A stretch of DNA of 44,432 nt from JAGQUL01 sp039811765 (GCA_039811765.1 JBDHZF010000007.1:1-44432), one strand, 5' to 3'; counted from the first letter of the stretch, positions 27,139 to 35,859 are shown. Program-made: numbers and translations. Notes: generated by a model not told the origin, from the letters alone.

Positions 27139-27213
27139 TGTAACCGATAGGTTACAAACCCGCGACCTGTAACCCGCGCGTTACATCTGCGAATGTGTGA
27201 CCTTTGCGTTACA
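27139..27213. promoter_or_regulatory. Three 18-bp operators of the hipBA promoter
   Basis: TGTAAC-N6-GTTACA occurs at 27139-27156 (a perfect 18-bp palindrome with flanks CC/GG), 27168-27185 (perfect arms) and 27196-27213 (one mismatch, TGTGAC). Starts are 29 and 28 bp apart, close to three helical turns, so bound dimers face the same side. The array begins 15 bp upstream of hipB and reaches into the end of the neighbouring dehydrogenase gene. E. coli hipBA likewise has several operators. Confidence 0.85.
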
Positions 27214-28426
27214 CGCCCGCGCCGGCGAGCGCGCGATGCAGGTCTTGATGCGCGCCGCGGCCGTTCAGCTCGCGCCAACCGAGCGCGTGCTCGGCCTGCA
27301 TCATCTTGTGGATCTGGGTCGTGCCCTCGTAGATGATCGGTGCGCGCGAGTTGCGGAAGAAGCGGGCGATGCCGGTCTCCTCGTCGAAGCCCATCGCACC
27401 GTGGATCTGGATGGCGTTGTGCGCGCTGCGGAACGCCGCCTCCGTGGCGATCCACTTCGCGAGGCTCGTCTCGCGCGTGTTGCGCACGCCTGCGTTCTTC
27501 GCCCACGCCGCCTTCCACACGAGCAATCGGCTCGTCTCGTAGTCGGCCACCATCTGCGCGATGAAGTCCTGCACGAACTGGTGCTTGCCGATCGGCTGGC
27601 CCATCGTCTCGCGCTCGTTCGCGTACTTCACGCTCGCCTCGAGGCACGCGCGGATCACGCCCACCGCGCCGGCGGCCACGGTGAAGCGGCCGTGATCGAG
27701 CGAGTACATCGCGATCTTGAAGCCTTCGCCTTCGGCGCCGATCAAGCGATCCGCGGGCAGTCGAACGTCGTTGAAGAACAGGCTGCTCGTGTCGCCCGCC
27801 CACACGCCGAGCTTGTGCTCGTACAGCTGGGTGGAGACGCCCTCGTCGCCCTTCAGGTCCACCATGAACGCGGAGATGCCCTTGTGCTTGGCGGCGGGAT
27901 CCGTCTTCGCGAACACGAGCGCGTGATCGGCGGTGGAGCCGAAGCTGATCCAGCTCTTCTCGCCGTTGAGCAAATAGGAGCCGTCGCCCTGCTTGATCGC
28001 GGTGGTCTTCATCGCCGCCACGTCGCTGCCCGCGTCCGGCTCGGTCAGGCCGAAGCAGCCGAGCTTGTCGCCGGTGGCTTGCGGGCGCAGCCAGCGCTCC
28101 TTCTGCTCGTCGCTTGCGTTGCCGAGCAGCGACAGCGAGTTGAGGCCCACATGCACGCTGATCAGCGTGCGCAGCGCCGCTTCGCCGCGTTCGATCTCCT
28201 CGCAAATGAGCGCCTCGGCAATGAAGTCGAGGCCCGCGCCGCCGAGCTCGGCGGGGATCGGCGCGCCGAGGATGCCCAGCTCGCGCATGCCGTCGATGAG
28301 CGACATGTCGAGCTTGTGCTCCATGTCGTTGCGCACCGCCACGGGCAGCACGCGCTCGTCGACGAACGCCCGAACGGCGTCTTGGATCTGCTGCTGCTCT
28401 TCGGAAAGTGAGAAGTCGATCGCCAT
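27209..28426 (-). CDS. Acyl-CoA dehydrogenase
   Basis: A 405-residue FAD-dependent acyl-CoA dehydrogenase, the first oxidation step of fatty-acid or related acyl-CoA breakdown. The N-terminal helical domain begins FSLSEEQQQIQDAVRAFVDE. The signature CFGLTEPDAGSDVAAMKT and FAD/substrate block EKSWISFG follow. The catalytic glutamate lies in IIYEGTTQIHKMM near the C-terminus. It is 9 bases downstream of the HExxH gene and probably cotranscribed with it. The stop codon lies inside the third hipBA operator. Confidence 0.92.
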   Translation of the reverse strand: MAIDFSLSEEQQQIQDAVRAFVDERVLPVAVRNDMEHKLDMSLIDGMRELGILGAPIPAELGGAGLDFIAEALICEEIERGEAALRTLISVHVGLNSLSLLGNASDEQKERWLRPQATGDKLGCFGLTEPDAGSDVAAMKTTAIKQGDGSYLLNGEKSWISFGSTADHALVFAKTDPAAKHKGISAFMVDLKGDEGVSTQLYEHKLGVWAGDTSSLFFNDVRLPADRLIGAEGEGFKIAMYSLDHGRFTVAAGAVGVIRACLEASVKYANERETMGQPIGKHQFVQDFIAQMVADYETSRLLVWKAAWAKNAGVRNTRETSLAKWIATEAAFRSAHNAIQIHGAMGFDEETGIARFFRNSRAPIIYEGTTQIHKMMQAEHALGWRELNGRGAHQDLHRALAGAGV

Positions 28427-28435
28427 GCAGCGAGC

Positions 28436-29566
28436 CTATACGTGCGCGGGCGACTCCGTGGCTTCGGAGCGCTGGCGCGCGATCCAATCCGTGACCCAGC
28501 GGATGCCTTCGGGGCGGGTCACGCTCGCGCGCACTCGGCGTTCGAGCTCGGGGCGCAGGGTCGCGGCGAGCTGCTGGCGGGCGATGATCGCGTCGGTGAC
28601 CCCCGCGGGCACGTCGTCGGCGGGCACGCTTTGGAGCAGATCGATCGCTTGTTGGCGCCCTGCGGTGGTTCGTCGATCCACGCCGGCGAGGTTGAGCAGT
28701 TTGCGTAGCGTGGCCGGGCCCGTGTCGTACGTGGCTGCATTGGAGGCGGCCTCGTCCTCGGGCGGCTTTGGAAGGTGGCGTCGGTTCCACGCGCTCCATC
28801 CCAGCTGGGCGTCGTCGCGTCCGCCTGCTGGATCGGCCGCTACCGCGTCGATCGTCGCGCCCGCTGCCTGGGCGGCCGCGCTGCGATCGCGTCGCGCCAA
28901 TACCGTCGCGATCGCTTCCTCCCAGGCGGTCACGAGCGTCGAGCGGAACTTCACCTGCGGCGTCACGGAGTGATTCGATTCGTGCAGCAGCGTGTCCCAG
29001 TCGTCGCGCAGCGCTTCCGCGCGGCGAGACGAAACCTGCGCGAACGCCTGGTCGCCGGCTTGCAGCCGGTAGGCACCGATCGTGGCGAGCAGTTCACGCG
29101 ACACGTCGGGCATCAGCACGACGTCGCCGCCGCCGTTGAACGCGAGGGTGCGCGCCATGTCGCGCATCACCGTTTCGGTGTGCTCGTCGACGAAGCGTTG
29201 CGCGTCTCCGGCACTCGTCGGCTGGAACTTCCACGCCGCCGCGTCGCCCAGCGCCATCGTCGCTTTCAACGCGTCGTCGTCAGGGGCGAACGTGTACGAG
29301 CGCAGCGTGTTCGCGTCTGGCGATCCATCGGCAACAGCGGCCGCGCGCCGGATCATGCGCTCGAGCGCCGGGCCGGCGGGCGAAGCGAGCGCGTTTGCCG
29401 CGGCGCTCGTCTGCGCGATCAGTGTTCGCTGCGACGGCGCGCCGCTACCTTCGAGGCGAATGCTGATCGCGCGGTCGAAGTGCGAACCCACCGTGCCCGA
29501 GCCGACGCGCGCGCCGAGAATCGGCGATTGTGGCGGCGAAATGGCCGGTGCGACGGAAATCTGCAT
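28436..29566 (-). CDS. Unknown protein with an HExxH motif, possible metalloprotease
   Basis: A 376-residue protein I do not recognise. Residues 191-204 read DTLLHESNHSVTPQ, giving H195-E196-x-x-H199, the zinc motif of many metallopeptidases. A conserved-looking AWEEAIATVLARR (E216/E217) follows at the distance expected for a third ligand in gluzincins. The N-terminal 130 residues are Ala/Ser-rich, with no signal peptide. The ATG at 29566 begins MQISVAPAISPP. It may be an intracellular peptidase or a degenerate relative; activity is inference. Confidence 0.62.
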   Translation of the reverse strand: MQISVAPAISPPQSPILGARVGSGTVGSHFDRAISIRLEGSGAPSQRTLIAQTSAAANALASPAGPALERMIRRAAAVADGSPDANTLRSYTFAPDDDALKATMALGDAAAWKFQPTSAGDAQRFVDEHTETVMRDMARTLAFNGGGDVVLMPDVSRELLATIGAYRLQAGDQAFAQVSSRRAEALRDDWDTLLHESNHSVTPQVKFRSTLVTAWEEAIATVLARRDRSAAAQAAGATIDAVAADPAGGRDDAQLGWSAWNRRHLPKPPEDEAASNAATYDTGPATLRKLLNLAGVDRRTTAGRQQAIDLLQSVPADDVPAGVTDAIIARQQLAATLRPELERRVRASVTRPEGIRWVTDWIARQRSEATESPAHV

Positions 29567-29731
29567 GCACCGTCATCCTCGGCGGACGTCGATGCGAATC
29601 GGGCAGCGCGCACGGCCGGCCGGCACGCTGCCCGAGCGCGGCCGCGGCCGGCCATGCGTTTCGTTCGCGGTGCAGGAGGAAAGCACGCAAGAGCGTCGTC
29701 GGATTCGCATGCGGCCGTCGGTCCTGCGAAT

Positions 29732-29749
29732 ATTGACTGACGAGTCAAT
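29732..29749. promoter_or_regulatory. 18-bp palindrome ahead of SCP2/acyl-CoA dehydrogenase genes
   Basis: ATTGACT-GACG-AGTCAAT is a perfect palindrome 36 bp upstream of the SCP2-like gene. Its left arm includes TTGACT, which resembles a -35 element. Length and form match operators of TetR-family regulators of fatty-acid degradation. The TetR gene at 20831 is a candidate. Confidence 0.65.
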
Positions 29750-29784
29750 CAATGATCGATGCAGACGAGGAAAAGGATTCGCAG

Positions 29785-30111
29785 ATGACCGACACGCAGA
29801 CCATCGCAGGCATCTTCAGCGAGATGGAGAGCCGCTTCAAGGCGGACAAAGCCGTTGGCATGAACGAGACGTTCCAGTTCGACATCACCGGCGAAGGCGG
29901 TGGGCAGTGGAACGCGACGATCGCCGACGGCGAGGCAACGTTCGCCGAGGGCACGCTCGACGCGCCCTCCGTCACGATCACGGCGATGGACGACGATTGG
30001 GTGAAGATCGTGAACGGCCAATTGAATCCGCAGATGGCGTTCATGACCGGCAAGATCAAGGTCAAGGGCAACATCGGTCTGGCGACGAAGCTCGGATCGC
30101 TTTTCCTGTAA
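29785..30111 (+). CDS. SCP2 sterol-carrier/lipid-binding protein
   Basis: A 108-residue single SCP2 domain. The blocks FQFDITGEGGGQWNATIADG and VTITAMDDDWVKIVNGQLNP and the ending FMTGKIKVKGNIGLATKLG are typical. It binds fatty acyl-CoA or other lipids and probably passes substrate to the dehydrogenase that follows 77 bases later. The ATG at 29785 has AAGGA about nine bases upstream and is preferred over one 11 codons earlier. Confidence 0.88.
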   Translation: MTDTQTIAGIFSEMESRFKADKAVGMNETFQFDITGEGGGQWNATIADGEATFAEGTLDAPSVTITAMDDDWVKIVNGQLNPQMAFMTGKIKVKGNIGLATKLGSLFL

Positions 30112-30188
30112 GCCGGGTCCAAGCGCGACCCGTCCAACAACCTCGCGTGCGCGACGAAGATCGCGACCGCGTCCAGAGAGGACCCGAA

Positions 30189-31379
30189 GTGGCAGTGGCA
30201 AGCAGCAGCGGTATCTCGTTCGAGCTGACCGACGATCAGAAGGCGTTCAAGGAAGCGGCACACGAGTTCGCGAAGGACGTGATTCGTCCCGTCGCGGCCG
30301 AAGCCGACCAGCAGTCCAAGCTGCCGATGAGCGTGCTCAAGCAGGGCTTCGAGCAGGGGCTGATGAACCTGCACGTGCCCGAAGAGTACGGCGGGCTGGG
30401 GCTGAACTCGTTCGAAGGCGTGCTCGTGATGGAGGAGCTCGCGTGGGGATGCTCGGGCATCGCCACGTCGATGGAGGCGAACGGTCTCGGCTCGGCGCCG
30501 GTGATCATCGCGGGCTCTGACGCGCAGAAGGCGAAGTACCTCGGCGGTCTCGTGAACGACGGCCACTACTGCGCGTTCGGACTCACCGAGCCGGGCGCCG
30601 GCTCGGACGTGTCCGGCATCCAGACCACCGCCACGCTGAGCGAGGACGGCACGCACTACGTGCTCAACGGCTCCAAGACGTTCATCACGAACGCCGAGAT
30701 CGCCGACTGGATCACGATCTTCGCGAAGACGGATCCGAACGCCGGTCATCGCGGTCTCACGGCGTTCATCGTGGACGTCAAGAGCGCGAGCGGCGCGCCG
30801 GTGGACGGCTTTGCGTGCGAGCACCACATGGACAAGCTCGGGCAGCGTGCCAGCCCCACCAACGCGATCTTCTTCACGGACGTGAAGGTGCCCGTGGAGA
30901 ATCGCCTCGGCGAGGAGGGCGAGGGCTTCAAGATCGCGATGAAGACGCTCGACTCCACGCGCCCTGGCGTTGGCGCGATGGCAACCGGCGTGGCGCGAGC
31001 AGCGCTCGAGTACGCGATGCAGTACGCGGTGGAGCGCGTGCAGTTCGGCATGCCGATCGCGATGAACCAAGGCGTGAACTTCCTGATCGCCGACATGGCC
31101 ACGAACGTGGAAGCTGCGCGCCTGCTTACATGGCAGGGCGCGTGGCTGCACGATCAAGGCAAGCGCGCGACGCTGCAGAGCTCGCACGCCAAGCGCTTCG
31201 CGGCCGACATCTGCATGCAGACCACGACCGACGCGGTGCAGATCTTCGGTGGCTACGGCTACACGAAGGAATACCCGGTGGAGAAGCTCATGCGCGACGC
31301 GAAGATCTTCCAGATCTACGAAGGCACGAGCCAGATCCAGCGACTGGTCATCGCAAAAGAGCTCATGATGCCTCGATAG
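30189..31379 (+). CDS. Acyl-CoA dehydrogenase
   Basis: A 396-residue acyl-CoA dehydrogenase. CAFGLTEPGAGSDVSGIQTT binds FAD, NGSKTFITNA is the second signature, and the catalytic glutamate is in IFQIYEGTSQIQR. It is only moderately similar to the copy at 27209-28426, for example EPGAGSD versus EPDAGSD and an insert DVKSASGAPVDGF. The GTG at 30189 has GAGAGGA six bases upstream. It forms an operon with the SCP2 gene under the palindrome at 29732-29749 and ends before a strong terminator. Confidence 0.93.
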   Translation: MAVASSSGISFELTDDQKAFKEAAHEFAKDVIRPVAAEADQQSKLPMSVLKQGFEQGLMNLHVPEEYGGLGLNSFEGVLVMEELAWGCSGIATSMEANGLGSAPVIIAGSDAQKAKYLGGLVNDGHYCAFGLTEPGAGSDVSGIQTTATLSEDGTHYVLNGSKTFITNAEIADWITIFAKTDPNAGHRGLTAFIVDVKSASGAPVDGFACEHHMDKLGQRASPTNAIFFTDVKVPVENRLGEEGEGFKIAMKTLDSTRPGVGAMATGVARAALEYAMQYAVERVQFGMPIAMNQGVNFLIADMATNVEAARLLTWQGAWLHDQGKRATLQSSHAKRFAADICMQTTTDAVQIFGGYGYTKEYPVEKLMRDAKIFQIYEGTSQIQRLVIAKELMMPR

Positions 31380-31412
31380 GGGCGTCTGCGACGCGCATGC
31401 TGCGTCGCGACG

Positions 31413-31461
31413 GAAGGGTCCGCGGTGGGCGCACGTGAGTGCAGCCCACTACGGACCCTTC
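31413..31461 (+). terminator. Hairpin terminator after acyl-CoA dehydrogenase gene
   Basis: GAAGGGTCCG and GTGGGC (31413-31430) pair with GCCCAC and CGGACCCTTC (31444-31461), a 16-bp stem with a small internal mismatch. TTCGTCGCTCCTT follows. Confidence 0.75.
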
Positions 31462-31531
31462 TTCGTCGCTCCTTGCCTGCGCGCCGCAGTCACCCCTATC
31501 GAACTCGACGCTGGTGGGGTAGGACGTGGCC

Positions 31532-32221
31532 ATGCGCGTGCTTGTGGTTGACGACGACGAGGAGATTCGGATCGCGCTGCGGCGCGCGCTGGCGCTGGAC
31601 GGGCACGACGCGGTGCTCGAAGGGGACGCGGAAGCCGCGCTCGCGCGGCTGCGTGGCAGCGAGGCGTTCGACGTCGTGGTGCTCGATCGCGGATTGCCGG
31701 GGGTCGACGGCTTGGAGGCGTGCCGGCGCATTCGCGACGCCGAGCTCGACGTGGCCGTGCTGATGCTGACCGCGCTTGGTTCAGTGCGCGATCGCGTGGA
31801 TGGGTTGGACGCCGGTGCCGACGATTATCTCGTCAAACCGTTCGACATCGACGAGCTGCTCGCGCGCGTGCGCGCGGTGGCGCGTCGGCGAATTGTCGGC
31901 TCGACCGATGCCGCGGCCGCGGTGCACCGATTCGGCGATCTGGTCGTGGACGAGGCCGCATGGGTCGTGCGTCGAGGCGATCGCGCGCTCGAGCTGACGC
32001 GAACCGAGTTTCGGTTGCTCGCCGCGCTCGTCGCTCGCGCGGGCAGCGTCGTCAACCGGCACGATCTCATGCAGGCGGTGTGGGACTACGATTTCGGCAC
32101 GTCCGCGTCCAATCTCGACGTGTACGTGTCGTATCTGCGGCGCAAGCTGGAGGCGGCCGGCGAGCCGCGCATCGTCCACACCGTGCGTGGCGTGGGGTAC
32201 GTGTTGCGAGGCGAATCGTGA
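31532..32221 (+). CDS. OmpR/PhoB-family response regulator
   Basis: A 229-residue regulator. The receiver domain has acidic pocket DDDEE, phosphoacceptor D52 in VVVLDRGLPG and Lys in DDYLVKPFD. The winged helix at the C-terminus shows ELTRTEFRLLAALV and HTVRGVGYVLR. It is close to MprA/TcrA-type actinobacterial regulators. AGGA lies seven bases before the ATG at 31532; a GTG two codons earlier is too close to it. The stop overlaps the kinase start as GTGA. Likely binding site: the tandem repeat at 33497-33518. Confidence 0.94.
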   Translation: MRVLVVDDDEEIRIALRRALALDGHDAVLEGDAEAALARLRGSEAFDVVVLDRGLPGVDGLEACRRIRDAELDVAVLMLTALGSVRDRVDGLDAGADDYLVKPFDIDELLARVRAVARRRIVGSTDAAAAVHRFGDLVVDEAAWVVRRGDRALELTRTEFRLLAALVARAGSVVNRHDLMQAVWDYDFGTSASNLDVYVSYLRRKLEAAGEPRIVHTVRGVGYVLRGES

Positions 32222-33498
32222 CCACCGGGCAACGCTTCGCGGCTTGGGCGGCGATCGCTGGCGCGCTCGCGGTGCTCTTCGCTGGCTTGGTCGCGATCGT
32301 CGTCGTGGATCGCACGCTCGACACGATGGTCGATCGCCGACTCGCGACCAACATCGAGCAAGTTCGCTCGACGCGCGAGCAAGCTCGACAGTGCGAGGTC
32401 GTTCGCTCCGCCGGGGCAGCGAGCTTGGACGATCGCATGCTCGCCCTCGTCAGCAACAGGGGCGAGGAAATCTGCAGGTCGTCGACCTCGGCGCCGTCCC
32501 CGCGGGCGCTTGGTGTGACGGAACCGACCGACGGACTGACGCGCGTCGTCGACGGCATCCATTGGCGAGCGCGATCCGATCGTGATCAGAGCGGGAACTT
32601 GGTGATCGCGGCGGAGGCCATCGAAGCTGCGCGTCGGTCGCGGTCGGACGCGCGAACGGCGATCATCGCAGCGATGGCGATCGGCGTGTTGCTCGCGCTC
32701 GCGGCGGGCGCGCTCGCCGCGATCCCAGCTCGACGACGCATTCAGAAGCTGTTGGATCGCATCGCGACTGCGAGTCGCGACCGGTCCGGCGGGGCCATCG
32801 TGGGGCGGATCGGAAGCCGCGATCTCGACGCCGCGGCGCAGGAGATCGACGAGTTGCTCGGGGACGTGCGCGCATCCGACGCCGCGCAGCGCCGGCTGGT
32901 GTCGGACGCGGCGCATCAGCTGCGCACGCCGATCACGAGCCTGCGCGCGAACGCGCAATTGCTCGAACGCCAGCAGGGATTGGACGCCGACGCGCGCGAT
33001 CTTGCGACGCGCATCGCGCGACAGTCATCGGCGATGGCGGATCTGATCACCGATGTTGTCGACGTCGCGGCGGCGCCGGCGTGGGCAGGCGAACGTGTCG
33101 ACACGCAACTCGGCGACGTGGTCCAGATCGCGATCCATCGAGCTTCGGGCCGATGGCCGGACGCGCGATTCGAGCGAGCGGGCGATGACGGCTCGGCCGC
33201 CATCGTTGACGTCGACCTCGCCGCGCGCGCAATCGGCAACCTGCTCGACAACGCGATCGTGCACGGTGGCGGCGAGCACGTTCGGATCGAGGTGCGCGAC
33301 GGCATCGTGCGCGTCAGCGACGACGGCCCCGGCTTCACGATCGACCTCGACGACGCGTTTCGCCCGTTCAGCAGCGGCGGGTCGGGATCTGGACTCGGTT
33401 TGGCGTTCGTGCAGCACGTCGCCCGCGCGCACGGCGGCGACGCGTGGATCGACGGCGACGAGCCAGCAGCCGTCGCGGTGCGCTTTGGCGCAACGTGA
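32218..33498 (+). CDS. Sensor histidine kinase
   Basis: A 426-residue membrane kinase. Two membrane segments (about 8-30 and 147-170) enclose a 115-residue extracytoplasmic sensor with two Cys (C59, C86). A HAMP linker follows. The H-box is SDAAHQLRTPITSLRA (H233), the N-box is NLLDNAIVHGG, and the G-boxes are DDGPGF and GSGSGLGLAFV. It phosphorylates the adjacent regulator. GTG start overlaps the regulator stop by 4 bases. The ATP-lid region is short, as in MprB-type kinases. Confidence 0.92.
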   Translation: MTTGQRFAAWAAIAGALAVLFAGLVAIVVVDRTLDTMVDRRLATNIEQVRSTREQARQCEVVRSAGAASLDDRMLALVSNRGEEICRSSTSAPSPRALGVTEPTDGLTRVVDGIHWRARSDRDQSGNLVIAAEAIEAARRSRSDARTAIIAAMAIGVLLALAAGALAAIPARRRIQKLLDRIATASRDRSGGAIVGRIGSRDLDAAAQEIDELLGDVRASDAAQRRLVSDAAHQLRTPITSLRANAQLLERQQGLDADARDLATRIARQSSAMADLITDVVDVAAAPAWAGERVDTQLGDVVQIAIHRASGRWPDARFERAGDDGSAAIVDVDLAARAIGNLLDNAIVHGGGEHVRIEVRDGIVRVSDDGPGFTIDLDDAFRPFSSGGSGSGLGLAFVQHVARAHGGDAWIDGDEPAAVAVRFGAT

Positions 33499-33518
33499 TT
33501 CTCAGACGATTCTCAGAT
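33497..33518. promoter_or_regulatory. Tandem 11-bp repeat, probable response-regulator binding site
   Basis: GATTCTCAGAC is followed at once by GATTCTCAGAT. The 11-bp period (TTCTCAG-N4-TTCTCAG) is what OmpR-family dimers bind, and TCTCAG repeats resemble the MprA box. It begins at the kinase stop codon and lies about 70 bp upstream of the membrane-protein gene. Confidence 0.65.
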
Positions 33519-33585
33519 TCGTCTTGGCCGATCCGAGGACCCGCGGACGAACTACGACGTGACCACTACCGCAAGGAGCATTGCC

Positions 33586-34794
33586 ATGAAACAGGAATCG
33601 CCGCGAGTCGTTCGCATCGTCCGGTGGAGCTTGGCGCCAGCCGCGATCGTCTACATCTGGTGGGTGATCGTCGCGCAATGGGGCGGCTCCGACACGCGCT
33701 TGTTCAACTGGGCGACCGTGCTCGCCGCGGTCTTGCTCGGCATCGTGACCATCGCATGGATCACCTCGATCAAGTGGACGCGTTTGCAGCGTGCGCTGGC
33801 GCCGCTCGAAGCAGGCTTGGTGGTCGGCGCACTCGTCATGGGACTGTCCACGTCCGGACAGGAAGTCGACCAGATGGGCGATCACGCCGCGATCGCGGTC
33901 ACGATGGGCGTGGTGGCCGCAATCGTTGTCGGGTTCGTGCTGCCGCTCGTCGAGCATCGTCGGCGCGCGTGGGCATGGATGATCGGCGCGATGGCGATTT
34001 GCGCGGGGATCGGAATCGTCGTTCCGGCGGCGCTGGATTGGTATGGGACCGGCTCGGACGAGATTCCAGAAGCAATGGTGCCCGACACCGCGCTGTCCAA
34101 TGTCCTGCCACGTCTCGCGCATGATGGCGTGCAGCTGACGAGCTCGTACATCACCACGGGCACGACGAGTCTCGACACGGGATACGTCGGGGATCCGTTC
34201 GCGCTGCAGAGTCCCATGGAGAACGCGGGAAGCGCCAGTGTCGGCAGCGACGTTGCTGCTGCCCCTGTCGCCGTCCAGGAGGCGGGCGAGTGGGCGAGCC
34301 TGCGCGTGCAGGCGGACGGATCCGTGCGCGTGCGAGTCTCGCCAGTGATCGCCGGAGCGGCATCGACGGACGCTCAGGTCTCGATCGATCGAGCTCGATG
34401 CAGCGAGGTTGGCGACGACACTCAGGTTGTTCGATTCGCGGTGCCCAAGCAAGCGGGCATCGTCGAAAAGGCAACGCCGTTGACGCTCGACGACCTGGAC
34501 GACGACACGCAGATCCGCGCCGTGATCGGCACCGGCGCCGCGCTCGCGCCGGTGCGCTGCGTCGAGTTGGTCGACGCGACCGGACTCAAGCTGGCTCGCG
34601 CGGGCGCTGCGTCATTCCATGCCGAATGCATCGAGCCGTTGGGCATCAAGCGCGATGCGATCGGATCGCTGCGACCGTCGAGCTTCCAGGACAGCGCGTG
34701 CGCCAAGCGGCTGCAGCAGTACGTCGACATCGCCTCCGAGGGGATCGACACGCATCTCGGAGCTGCATACGAGCCTGGACAGCAGATCATGTGA
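33586..34794 (+). CDS. Membrane protein with large extracytoplasmic domain, unknown function
   Basis: A 402-residue protein. Five hydrophobic segments fill residues 15-155 (for example APAAIVYIWWVIVAQW and VTMGVVAAIVVGFVLPLV). A polar C-terminal domain of about 240 residues follows, with several Cys (in SIDRARCSE, PVRCVEL, AECIEP, DSACAK). That domain probably lies outside the membrane and may be disulphide-bonded. AAGGAG lies seven bases before the ATG. It sits between the two-component pair and the DUF4349 gene and is a likely member of that regulon. Family not recognised. Confidence 0.72.
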   Translation: MKQESPRVVRIVRWSLAPAAIVYIWWVIVAQWGGSDTRLFNWATVLAAVLLGIVTIAWITSIKWTRLQRALAPLEAGLVVGALVMGLSTSGQEVDQMGDHAAIAVTMGVVAAIVVGFVLPLVEHRRRAWAWMIGAMAICAGIGIVVPAALDWYGTGSDEIPEAMVPDTALSNVLPRLAHDGVQLTSSYITTGTTSLDTGYVGDPFALQSPMENAGSASVGSDVAAAPVAVQEAGEWASLRVQADGSVRVRVSPVIAGAASTDAQVSIDRARCSEVGDDTQVVRFAVPKQAGIVEKATPLTLDDLDDDTQIRAVIGTGAALAPVRCVELVDATGLKLARAGAASFHAECIEPLGIKRDAIGSLRPSSFQDSACAKRLQQYVDIASEGIDTHLGAAYEPGQQIM

Positions 34795-34857
34795 TCGGGA
34801 ACCGTTCCGCGTCTCGATGCGTCTGACGTGTCGACCAACCCGAACACGGAGGCCGAC

Positions 34858-35859
34858 ATGCTGCGAACTCGATCAATTCATCTGCCAGGAGGACGATCGA
34901 TCGCGCTCGGCGTGGCGCTCGTCGCGCTGGGGATGCTCGCGGTCGTCGCGCTCGTCGCGGTTCAGCCAGTGGATCGGTCGCAACGCGATTCCGGGGCCAC
35001 GTCGCCCAAACGGACCATGTCGTCCGAATCGGCGACGTCGGCCCCGGAAGCGGCAACCTCCGCGGGGCGTTCGTTCGCGGGCGCCGACGCGAGCGTCTCG
35101 ACCGAGTCCAGCGCGGTCGTGCCCGATGTGGCGCTCGACGCGCCGGCGTTGGACCCCAAGATCGTGCGGAACGGCTCCCTGCGGTTGAGTTCGAAGCGCG
35201 CCTCGTTCGAGCAGGTGTTCGATGACGTCCAGTCGACCGCGACCCGCTACGGCGGCTACGTGATCGCGGCGAATCGAAACGGCGCGGGGCGCGAGGCGTT
35301 GGACGGATCGATCATGATGCGCGTGGCGACGGACCGATTCGAAGCGGCGCTCGACCATCTACGCGACGTGGACGGCGCTCGAGTGAAGGGGCTCGACGTC
35401 TCCAGCCAAGACGTCACGCAGGAGTACGTGGACACGAAGTCGCGACTGCGTCACGATCGCGCCGTCGAGGCTCGGCTGATGACGCTGCTCGCCGCCACGA
35501 AGGGCGTGAGCGAGGTGCTGGCCGTGCAATCGAGGCTGGACGTGGTGCAGGAGCAGATCGAGGTGTCGCGTGGTCGCCTGCAGTACCTCGACAAGGTCAC
35601 GGCGATGAGCACGATCCAAGTCGACCTGCACGCGCCTGCGGCGAAGGGGCGCGCTGGTGCCGACGAGCCAGCTGGTCCGATCGCGAGCGCTTTCTCCGAT
35701 GCCGGGGAGCGATTTGTCGATGCAGTCGCGGACGGCATCGTGTGGTTCGGCGGTGCGCTGCCTACGCTGCTTTTGCTCGGCACGGCAGGGGTGATTGGCT
35801 GGGTCATCGTGCGGCGAAAGCGACAAAAATACGCTTCTGAGCAGGGTGTTTCCGAGTAG
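34858..35859 (+). CDS. DUF4349 membrane protein
   Basis: A 333-residue protein. An N-terminal membrane helix (about 16-36) is followed by a disordered Ser/Thr/Ala-rich stretch. The DUF4349 domain (about 105-270) has KIVRNGSLRLSSKRASFEQV, RYGGYVIAAN, MMRVATDRFEAAL and a long helical segment with VLAVQSRLDVVQEQIE. A C-terminal helix (VWFGGALPTLLLLGTAGVIG) and basic tail end it. Such proteins are often next to two-component genes and are thought to be envelope-linked; no biochemical role is established. GGAGG lies six bases before the ATG; a GTG ten codons upstream lacks a site. Confidence 0.85.
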   Translation: MLRTRSIHLPGGRSIALGVALVALGMLAVVALVAVQPVDRSQRDSGATSPKRTMSSESATSAPEAATSAGRSFAGADASVSTESSAVVPDVALDAPALDPKIVRNGSLRLSSKRASFEQVFDDVQSTATRYGGYVIAANRNGAGREALDGSIMMRVATDRFEAALDHLRDVDGARVKGLDVSSQDVTQEYVDTKSRLRHDRAVEARLMTLLAATKGVSEVLAVQSRLDVVQEQIEVSRGRLQYLDKVTAMSTIQVDLHAPAAKGRAGADEPAGPIASAFSDAGERFVDAVADGIVWFGGALPTLLLLGTAGVIGWVIVRRKRQKYASEQGVSE

